Made by a program: the position numbers and the translations under genes. Positions 22,763-32,462 of a DNA stretch of 64,000 nucleotides are shown piece by piece. This stretch comes from Pezicula radicicola (taxonomy: Eukaryota > Ascomycota > Leotiomycetes > Helotiales > Dermateaceae), in NCBI GenBank assembly GCA_003008705.1, contig PDUO01000006.1:319295-383294 (forward strand), given 5' to 3'. The notes beneath the pieces were generated by a model, which had not been told where the DNA came from, did not search any database, and saw only the letters and a program-made list of their open reading frames with translations. Position 1 is the stretch's first letter. Each line of letters starts with the position of its first letter.

Positions 22763-24818
22763 ATGGGCGTACCAAAACCCCATGAGCACGCGCCACAACC
22801 GCTTGTAAGCCCATGCTCCACGATGACTTTCGCAGCAACAACATCAGCGACAGTCGACGTTAACACCCCGCTTCTCTCTCACAATTATGATGAGGACCCT
22901 GAATCACACACTTCCCCTCCTCCGGAATATGAAGACCAACGGCAAAAACCTCACGATGCTCTCTCACGATCATGGCTGGCAGGAGCTCCGTTTGCCTGGA
23001 CCGGTATTTTATTACTCGCTCTTGCCATATCCCTCGACGCGCAAACCGTGCAATCGTTACAAACATATGCGCTGTCGAGTTTTGGATCAAACGGAAAGCT
23101 GGGGATCCTCAGCTCAATGCAGAATTTTGTGTAAGCAATTTATATACTTCGAGTTTTGGCGCATAATGTGAAATGTTTGCTAACGAGCTGTTGCCTGGAA
23201 ACAGAACTGCTGCTGCTAGACCACCGATTGCGATCTTCGCCGATAGTTATGGCCGATTCTCTTCCTTCCTCTTCTCTATTAGCATATTGACGCTGGGGTT
23301 CGTGGGATTAGCTCTGTCGCCGAGTTATGACTTATTTATGTTTTCGCAATTCGCATACGCGACGGGACAAGTGGGAATTCAGTTTATGGAGGTAAGCTTC
23401 ATACCTACAAAAGCAAGGGAACTGGAGCTGATATAATGGCCTGGGTAGACAATTATTGTGGCAGATACTTCGAGTCTGCCAAATAGAGCACTTGCGACTG
23501 CTATGCCCATGACTCCATGGATGATTACGGTTTTTACTGCTGCACCTATAGTAGAAGCACTGGTACCCGATCATTGGAGATTGTAAGCCTCCCCCAATTG
23601 GTTAGTAGTATATGTAGACTAACAAAAAAAACAGGGGATATGGAATATGGTAAAGTTCAAGTGTGTCTCGACTTACCAACAAAGCTGATATCTCTATAGG
23701 GCAATCATAGTCCCTGCAGCCGCAATTCCCCTCCTTCTCTCCCTCTACTACCGCGAGGCACGCAGCGAACCAAGCAAGCCTTCCGTCACACACCTGAAAA
23801 CAACACCTAGCATCCACAACATCCACTTTGATATAACCGGCTTCTTACTGTTCACTATCGGGCTCGCTTTTATCCTTTTTAGCGCTTCCTCCTCCTCAGG
23901 TACAGCTTACAACAGGACTTCTACATTCGTAGGACTTCTGGGCACGCTACTCCTTGTAGTATTCTGCTACTACGAGCTCCACATTGCAAAGCATCCAATC
24001 TTGGCACTACACCTCGCTCGGGACAGGACCGTTGCAGCGGGATGTCTTCTCGCGGTCCTTCTGTTTGGCGGCTTCGCAATCTACCAGCCCTACTTTTATT
24101 CCTACCTAGTTGTAGCACGCAACGAGTCCGCCGCAACAGCAACAAATGCGGGGCTTGTTTCCCTCTTCGTATCCGTAATATCAGGGCTGCTGGCCAGCGC
24201 AGTGGTGAAATACACCAAACGGTACAAATTGGTTATGATTGTCGGAGTATTGATTAGGATATCTAGTGGGGCTATCTTGTTGTGGTATACCACGACGGAT
24301 AGCACGATTGTGAGTATTATTACGGCGCAGGTTTTAGTCGGTATTGGGACAGGTATGGGCGGGTTAATTGTGCAGGTTGGTGTGCAGGCAGCTGTTAGTG
24401 CTAGAGGTCAGTTCTGTTCTCTTTCCCCAAGTATACTGCTCGTACTGACAAAGGTCAAATAGACATTGCAACAGCTTGCGCCTTATACGCAACCGCCTCA
24501 TCCATCGGAAACTTTATCGGCGATTTAATCTCGTCGTTAATGTGGTCCTCGATGCTTATCTCACGACTTGAAGAGTCCCTCCCAGAAAGTGCCAAATCAA
24601 ACGCAACAGAGATCGCAAACTCGATCATCGTCGCCCAGTCATACAAGATGGGCACACCAGAGCGAGACGCGATTAATAACAGCTATGTCGAAGTTATCCG
24701 TGTGATGCAGGTAACTGGTTTGTTGGTATTTACCGTGGGCTTATTGACAAGCTTTTGGATGAGAGATATCGATTTAGATCGACCGGATCCTGGATCGGAA
24801 GAGGAGGAACACGAGTGA
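22763..24818 (+). CDS. siderophore-iron transporter-like MFS protein
   Basis: Six exons (22763-23130, 23205-23391, 23449-23582, 23635-23649, 23700-24406, 24463-24818) give 588 residues with every phase consistent. The N-tail of about 70 residues is acidic/Pro-rich, followed by roughly fourteen hydrophobic spans, as in the SIT (Arn/Sit/Mir) branch of drug:H+ antiporter-2-like MFS. Family-like blocks are LDAQTVQSLQTYALSSFG in TM1, PPIAIFADSYGR after TM2, DTSSLPNRALATAMPMTPWM and DIATACALYATASSIGNFIG late in the protein. The start is the first in-frame ATG; an alternative is 22820. By family it imports ferric siderophores at the plasma membrane with protons. The exact substrate cannot be assigned. 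Exon 4 is only 15 nt. The upstream iron GATA site and the neighbouring CCC1 gene support an iron role. Confidence 0.85.
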
Positions 24819-25433
24819 GATCCGTAGAGAGGAGCTGGTGACTCCATGTTATTTTGCGTTGCATATACCCCTAAGGACCCAAGGGTTCCGATTTAGCATT
24901 GATCATTTTTCATTTAGCATTGCAATGCGCTGGATAGAGATTCCTGGCATGGATACCGTATAGACTTTTATGAACATATAGAGATGGAGTTTGGATTAGA
25001 ATTACCGCAGAGAATTGAATTCCATATAGGAATTTTGTGTTGGGGGACAGAAGAAGGTTCTTTAAGGAAAGAAAGATATAAAGTTTTGTGGTGAATGCAA
25101 TACGTCACCCATTATTGCATAGCCAAGGATTAGCTGCAATACGCCAATACGACTTTTTTCTCTGACTATGAACATAGTCAACATGACATGCTATATACAA
25201 TATTTCAAGCTACTTTGAGTGGTTCGGTTTAGGTTAAGATACTCGTTCGAACACTAGCTAGTTTTCCTAGCGACGAGGAAAACATTATTCTGTTGCTTCT
25301 ATATCCGCCATAATGAAATTTTCAGTCTAAAAGAGAAAAGAGATTTCATAGCAAGTATTTAGGATATGATGTGCAACAAAGACGATGCTTTAGCTAGCTT
25401 GGCTAGACGTAGGACATAGTGCATAACGAAGAA

Positions 25434-25460
25434 AGGGGGGGGGAGAGAGAGAGAGAGAAC
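25434..25460 (+). repeat. G-run plus (GA)n microsatellite
   Basis: Nine or more G followed by about eight GA units, a pure purine strand. Confidence 0.85.
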
Positions 25461-26529
25461 ATTTACCCAAAGCAGCAGAATCAATTATTACTGAATCCGG
25501 CCTCTAAGATTGATGTATACAACCAAATGATTAGCAGGAATAACATCTTATACCACTGAGCCCAGAAAAATAATATAAAGGGGAATACTTTGTATAGATG
25601 TATAGAAGTAGAAAAAGGTCTAAAAGGTCTTCTCTTGTTTGTGCTTATGTATTAAGTAAGTGGTTTGGTATAATTTGTTATGAAGTATTGAATGGTAGGA
25701 TTGGTTTAGGTATGTACGGTACGGTATATGTGTGGATCTTTGTGGGTGTTTTCTTCTTCATCTTTTTTTCTATGTGATCTGTAGATTTAGTATTTCTTTT
25801 GGTGGTGTTGGTTGGGGATTGGGAGGGATACTAATCAGGTTCTGTATTTTTCTTTGAGTGAACTTTTGGGTTTTCTTGTGGAGGGGAGTGTGAGGAGGGT
25901 GGTGGTGGTGGTGGTGGCTTTGATGTAGGCAGAGCGAGGCTTTTTATAGTTCTCTAGGGGCCTGGATGTTGTAGTGAGTGGAGTCTAATTTGGCGAAGAG
26001 ATGTGCTTGTGTTGATTTGTGTTGGTTATTGTTGTTTGTGTAGATAGAAGGGATAGAGTGATCATGGTTTGGTAGATGGGGCTTGTTGTATGAGCTTTTT
26101 TTTATCATTGGAGTTGGATTTGTAGATTAATGTGGATATATGAATATAGTAAGTAGTACTGTAAGGATGTCTACTCTTTTCGTTTGCAGTGCGAGAAAGT
26201 TAGAGGGGATTGGATTTTGATGTTGTTGTGTTAGAAGAGGAATTGAGGATGATTTGAATATTGAGAGGCTTTTAGGTGTTGTGTATTAGAGTATTGGAGG
26301 GTGTGATAAGACTGTCTTTGTATATGGGGCAGAAAATGAGAGTTTAGTAGTATTTATTAATCTTTAGGTACTGCTTGCTGTTTTCTTTCTTTTCTCTTGT
26401 TTGACCTTTGAGATTTGCAATGAGGAGATTACTGCACTAGCTGCTTTGTAAGAGATTGTTTTGATTAGGGCTATATATTTGTGTGAGTTGTTCAGATGAA
26501 GCGAGCTAACTCAATCATGGTTGTACCGC

Positions 26530-26728
26530 AGTTAGATGCCGACGAGGCTGGCTCGACTGCACGACGACTCCGAGGAAAGACAGATAGGTCGAGTCTAATT
26601 TTTGGCGACCCACCGCCGTGAATAGACGAGCTCGAAGAGCCAGAGAGCTGTGAGGAAATCGTCGAAGTAAAGGACGACGATGACAGACAATATACTCAAG
26701 TCTATCGCTTATACCTCAAGGTTCATAG
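26530..26728 (+). pseudogene. mobile-element-like coding relic
   Basis: One frame encodes DADEAGSTARRLRGKTDRS, then a stop, then an acidic IDELEEPESCEEIVEVKDD segment and RQYTQVYRLYLK. GC content and codon structure differ sharply from the AT-rich flanks, and the block ends next to words shared with 3.6 and 35.8 kb. I read it as a decayed retroelement polyprotein piece; the family is not identifiable by eye. Confidence 0.35.
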
Positions 26729-27762
26729 ATAGCTATTTAAAATGATCTCTTACACCACGCAATCAACACAGTAGCTTCTTCTATGACCCGTTCTTTTAGC
26801 GATAGGAGTTTGTATGGTACTACATATGCTGTTGCTACTTGAGTCTGGTTGAAAGTGAGGAATAAGAAGAGAAAGATAGTAAGAGCAACTCTGTACAGTG
26901 TAGTATAGGAATAGATAGATATATGCTTAATAAAAGACTGTACATATGAAAGCAAAAATGACTGATTATACTGAACAACAAGAGCAACTGTGAGAGAGTA
27001 TTCTCATGCTGTTGCAGTAAACAAAAGACGAGACAAGAGACCGTTGAGTATCTCCTCTTTTTAAGCGACGAGACCTTGCAGTTAACAAGATCGACAAATC
27101 GAGATTCTTCTACCTACCTATCAAGAAGGACCAACCAACGATGAGCTTTGGTCAGCTATATACAGAACCACTATTGCATGTACCGTTTATCGTTTCAAGC
27201 CCAAGACACAAGGAAGTATGCCGTGTACGAAGTATGCTCAACTACCGTATGTACGTGGCACGGCATTTGCAGCTCTCTTAATCTGCTCAAAGTAGTACCC
27301 AATGAAATCAATGATGAAATGAATTATGTTTCCTATCGTGTTGCGGTGAACAGCAGATCTGGACATGTCTTGCAGAGATAAAACTTACATATTGCGTAAT
27401 TTTGAACATTGGTCGCATGAATCAAAGGGATCTCCTTGTCACCAAACCTCTGCGCAGACTAAAATGGTGCGCCGCGGAGGCTATGGAGGCCGTTGCCACC
27501 GAGTCTCGAGGGACTTTTCCTATTGCGAAACTTGGCTGTCCAATCATCATCGTTTTAATTCTGAAATTGTCAGCACAAACGCGTGTGGGATGAGTGGGCC
27601 CCCGACTTCTCCATGCAAGTGACCAATCATGCGTGTGAACCTTGGCACGCCTCTCCAATAGGAATCTCCATAATTGCTGCTGACCTTCTTAAGCTTCAAA
27701 GAACCTGCACCAACATGGAAATACTGCATTAAGCCGTGTACATATGTATATATACGCCCAAG

Positions 27763-28968
27763 ATGGCCTTCAGAAGTACCGGTACTGCCAACGACTCTGC
27801 AAAGTACACAAAGTTAGACCATCAAGATCGAGATCAGCATCAGCCATTCCAGAACTCCAATCAATCGCTAGCAACAGACACCTCTCGGCCTCCTCCATTT
27901 CCCATAGCCTCGCGTTCCACCATACGAAGACGCCGAGACCCTCCAACACCCCAGCCCATCAAAGCCATGTCTCTCGTCGGACTGAAGAACCTCTTCTTCC
28001 GCCAGACAGTTACACCAGTCCCCTCTCGCACGAGATCCAAGAACACATCCGGATACTGGACCAGTAACTCAACACAACCGCTGCTGGACCCCTCACCCTC
28101 CCGCACATCAACCGACTCCTTCCCATCAAATCCAGACAATGCAGAATCCGCAGATATAGAATCGCAGAGTGTCGATTCAAAAACTGAGAAGGCACGCCAG
28201 AGAAATGGATTCAGGATCGATGCAAGAGTTATATCAGATGCAACTATTGGACTATCAGACGGACTGACGGTGCCATTCGCCCTCACAGCTGGTCTCTCCG
28301 CCTTGGGAAATACAAAGGTAGTCATTTATGGAGGATTTGCAGAATTGATTGCAGGAGCTATTTCGATGGGATTGGGAGGATATCTCGGTGCGAAGAGTGA
28401 AGCGTAAGTTTGTAGCCGCTCTCTGAGAATATGTCAGCTAACAGTAAGAAGTGCTTCATATCAAGCGGCAAGAGAAGAGACCGAGCAACTCATCACCACC
28501 AACCCTTCAGCTGTCATTGCGGATATCGAACGAGTATTTGAGCCATACCACCTGCCCAAGAGCACCCTCAACGACCTCACAACTCATCTCACAGATTCGC
28601 CGAAACTCGTCGACTTTGTTATGCAGTTCCAGCACTGCGAAGAAGAGCCCGCAGCTTCCCGAGCACTCACCTCCGCCCTCACAATTGCTCTTGCATACTT
28701 TGTTGGTGGTCTTTTGCCTCTAATGCCATACTTCTGTGTTGGCCGGAACCAAGTGTGGGAAGGTTTGTACATTTCGATAGGGGTTATGGTAGTCGCTCTG
28801 TTTGTGTTTGGATACGTCAAGACATGTGTTGTCGTAGGCTGGGAGGGAGGACGTAATATTAGGGGTGGGTGTTATGGTGGTGTACAGATGGTTGTCGTGG
28901 GAAGTGCTGCAGCCGGGGCAGCCATGGGCCTTGTCCGGTTGTTTAATGATGGTGAGAGTGGTGTATAA
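27763..28968 (+). CDS. CCC1: vacuolar iron/manganese transporter, CCC1/VIT1 family
   Basis: Two exons (27763-28403, 28449-28968) give 386 residues. A disordered Ser/Pro-rich head of about 150 residues precedes the VIT core. The core begins at VISDATIGLSDGLTVPFALT and continues GGFAELIAGAISMGLGGYLG, the signature that contains the membrane Asp, Glu and Met ligands of this family. The cytosolic metal-binding loop holds the REETEQL and ERVFEPY helices with regularly spaced Glu, ending in QFQHCEEEPA, then three further spans and GSAAAGAAMG near the C-terminus. By family the protein is an Fe2+(Mn2+)/H+ exchanger that stores iron in the vacuole. In aspergilli the orthologue is induced in iron excess and repressed by HapX through CCAAT-linked sites; three CCAAT pentamers precede this gene. 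Confidence 0.92.
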
Positions 28969-29510
28969 AGAACAGGGTGACATGATGAATAACGACAAAA
29001 ATATAAGGATAGGATGCGGCGTTTGGCGTTGGAAATTGGGCACCGGAAAAGCCTCGATGGGGCTCTGGAATTCCTGGACTTTTCTGAGTGTTATAAACAA
29101 GGGCTGGATCTAAAAGTCAAAAGATCAGTGTACAAAAGTAATGAAAGCGAAAAGCCGCAAGGCCCAATGTACAATATCACAAGTGTACCGCCGCCTCTAT
29201 TGAAGCCGCTGCTTGCTTACACACGGAAGCTAACACAAAGACACTTGTGATGTAGGCATAGCCCTAGTTCGCACATGCTGGGTAGCAGTGAGCATTCTGC
29301 CTCGTATCAGCAGCATTGTAGAATTGATGCTTGTATCTAGGATCTTGAAGATGGGACGATGTTGTGGTGTTGTCAAATGCCTTAAATATAAGGATGATGA
29401 ATTGCTAAGCTAAATCTTACCTTAGTATCAATTAGCTTCCGTCTTCTTCTACAAACCTACCTTAAGTATATCCCGTATTTACATCTATTTTCTATGTGTC
29501 GCATTCCCTA
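28969..29510. other. intergenic spacer
   Basis: 3' flank of the CCC1 gene and promoter of the HET gene. No further gene or repeat seen. Confidence 0.5.
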
Positions 29511-31731
29511 ATGTTATGCTCGTTATGTTCTTCCATTGATGTCGACCAGCTCACATCCAAAAATGGCATAAAACACCATATCTCTTTCTCCGAACTATGC
29601 AAGTCCGCTGACCTAGGATGCGAGTTTTGCGCACTCATTCGGGATTGCCAAGAGAAAGAGAAGAATGCCGTGAAGCCAAGTTCTCTTCGTGCTCGCACTA
29701 TTGAGGGGCAAAGTGTTTCCTTGACTCAAGTCAGTGACCGTGCCCAGACATGGGATCTCACAAGATGGGATCCGGAGTCGCAGATTGCCATCCAGTGCCG
29801 TCGTCATGAAGATGGACGACTAGGACCTGTGATGTGGTTGAGCCAGAAATCAAGGAAGAAATCCGGGCCCTGTTTCTGGGGTGGTTGTCTTATGTCTGTT
29901 GCTGCAGGTACGACAGTCTCTTCCCCAAAGGCTAGCAGTACCTGACAGAGGTAGATGATTCTCTTGCCTCTTCGATACAGCATCGGCCTATTAGCCGTGA
30001 TCCAGCATCCAAGGGATGCTTTGCCTTAGCTTCAGGTTGGCTGAAGACCTGCCTTGACTTTCATGGAGACTGTTCTAGCAACACGGACTCGCAATACCTT
30101 CCTACACGAGTGATAGATGTAGGACAGACAGATGACGCAGTCCCTCGTTTGCTGGTCACGAAAGGAGCAAAGGGACAGTGGATTACCCTCAGCCACTGCT
30201 GGTAAGAAGCTTGGAGTAGAACATCCTTCCTGGAGGCTATTGCAATTTACTCCTGAATCATGTTCGAGTTACTCCTGAATCCCCAGAACAAGTAGACTGA
30301 CTCTGAGTTCTCAATTCCAGGGGCAAGGTACAACCTCTGAGAACAACCATTGACACTCTAGAAGGTCACCAGGTTCACTTACCACCCGACAAAATTCCAC
30401 AACTGTTTAAGGATGCAATAAGAATAACACGGTACTTCAAACAGCGTTTTCTATGGATCGACTCACTCTGCATTGTCCAAGACTGTGCCGAAGACTGGCA
30501 AACTGAATCCACAAACATGGGCTATATATACAAGAACTCACTCTTAACTATTGCAGCTGAGACGACTGGCGACAGCACCGAGAGCATTTTGGACCCCAGC
30601 CTCACGGAAAGACATCTCTTTTCTCCGACAGTTAGTGTCCCCTACCATAGTCCAACCCAGAACATAGCTGGCCAATTACTCCTCCGCAAAAATGTTCGAA
30701 TTGCGGATATGATTCGAGGGCCATTGTCTAGACGCGCATGGACTCTCCAAGAAGATGTATTGTCTCCTCGAGTCTTGCGATGGACAAAGCAACAAATACG
30801 TTGGCAGTGTAGGACAGTTGACTGCACGGAGGAACTCCCTTCAGGGGTTCCAAATAACAACCGTGACCTGAACCACGGAAGATTTATCTGCTTACCACCT
30901 GAATTACTCGCACAGCGGCGATCCGAGGCAAGCACCACGAGTTTAGGTGCTGGATTTATGGATGTACCAGCCTTGTGGTACTATATAGTAAATGACTTTG
31001 CATCCCGAAGTCTGACTTATGATACTGATAAATTTGCGGCGATTTCTGGGCTCGCAAGAGAGGTTCAAAAGCATACTTTGAACGACTATCGAGCAGGACT
31101 TTGGGTGCAAGATATTCATAGGGGTCTACTATGGTACACTTCTCCTGCTGGCTCTAAACCGAAAGTCTACGTCGCTCCATCTTGGAGCTGGGCTTCGGTC
31201 AATACTCAACCAAACACGCATCGAAATGTTTGGTCTTTATTCCATCTACTTCTCAAACCATACAAAGGCGCAGGTCGTCTGGTGAACATTGCAGAGGTTC
31301 TTAAAGTCGAGGTTGACAACACGGTAGCTGATATCTTCAGTCAAGTCACTTCCGGCCATTTAACAATCAAAGGACCATGCTTCAAGGCAGAAATTCCGGA
31401 TATGGAAATATTTATTCGAGCACGCCAACCCATAGTCACTGGCGATAAGATCTTCGAGCATCAAGATGTCAAACAAGGAACGATGCTCTATCGCCTAGAC
31501 ATATCTTCTGATCTAACAACGGAAGAAACGCTTATTGGATCAGTAGTAATACAAATCGCACGAATGGAAGGCCATACCTTACAGAAATTTCCAGGAATGG
31601 TATACGGGCTCCTCTGTAAAGCCGTCGTAGAAACAGATGGTCGATTTCAGCGCATTGGTATCGCGCGTCTCTCAGAAGACTTTGCTTCATCGGATTCGAG
31701 ATGGAGGACTGAAATAATTACAATTGTATGA
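29511..31731 (+). CDS. HET-domain (heterokaryon incompatibility) protein
   Basis: Three exons (29511-29907, 29949-30201, 30321-31731) give 686 residues; the first intron is short at 41 bp. The N-terminus has a Cys-rich CSLCSSID...CEFCALIRDC segment typical of fungal HET proteins. The HET domain (about 205-365) has all three conserved blocks: WITLSHCWG (split over intron 2), FLWIDSLCIVQD and RRAWTLQEDVLSPRVL. A C-terminal APSWSWASVN motif and a beta-rich tail follow. HET proteins act in non-self recognition and can trigger programmed cell death when an incompatible partner or allele is met. The partner is unknown and no NLR-type gene lies next to it. The gene looks intact, with no sign of the mutation common in duplicated HET genes. 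Confidence 0.9.
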
Positions 31732-32462
31732 ATGGTCACGGCTGAAAGAAATTTCTGCTCTGCTTCGAGGCCTCTTCGTGGACCTGGTAATGATTTCAGT
31801 CTCTGTTATTATCTCCGTGCATGATAACTGAATCACCGTGGTGCATCGATGAGTTATTGTAAGTCGTTTTATATATGGATAGACAAGCTACAGATTAAAT
31901 ACTGGGATCAAGTCAGTAAATCTAGCTCCGTGTGATTTACTCAAATGAAATCAACTACTCAAGTAAAAAGCCTAATACTCCTACGCTATATAACTCTTAC
32001 TTGGATTCTAAAACATACCATACAATCAACATAGCACAGAACATTTTACAATTAAACAGTTTCTATAAGAATAGCATCCAAGGGTCTTAATGTATGACGC
32101 TAAAGTAGTCTCCATATTTGCACACTATAATGCTGTAGTACTCTAAACCTAAGTTACTTGATCTCATTTCTACGTACAATACGTACGTACACATACGGAA
32201 GTCAAATTAAGACAGGCGTTTGCATACATGCTTGAAAGAGTACCGGAGTACTATTTTGAAAAGGCGAATCTAAAGGTTATGCAATACAAGTATAGGCCAT
32301 TTATTCATTCATTGGATGGTTTCATCCTCTACGCTTTACAGCTATCAGTTTGTACACGTTCATAAATATACAAAGGTACACCGTACACCATGTACAGTAC
32401 AATATCATACACCCACTCTATGTACCAAACACAAACACAACCACGCACGCTCAAAACCACTC
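31732..32462. other. convergent intergenic spacer
   Basis: 3' flanks of the HET gene (plus) and the Zn2Cys6 gene (minus). 31890-31985 has TTACTCAA/CTCAAGTAA words and ends in CCTAATACTCCTACG, close to the CCTTATACTCCTATG that ends the similar segment at 1.0 kb; both are candidates for one short repeat family. Confidence 0.45.

Larger units (their letters stand above)
24819..27762. other. 2.9-kb gene-free region with mobile-element relics
   Basis: 25434-25460 is a G-run plus GA microsatellite. 25600-26450 is markedly G/T-rich on plus with very little C. 26530-26720 is a GC-richer coding relic (separate entry). 26730-26752 shares a word with 35.8 kb. CCAAT pentamers at about 27541, 27622 and 27655 lie in the promoter of the CCC1 gene. 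No intact gene seen. Confidence 0.5.
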
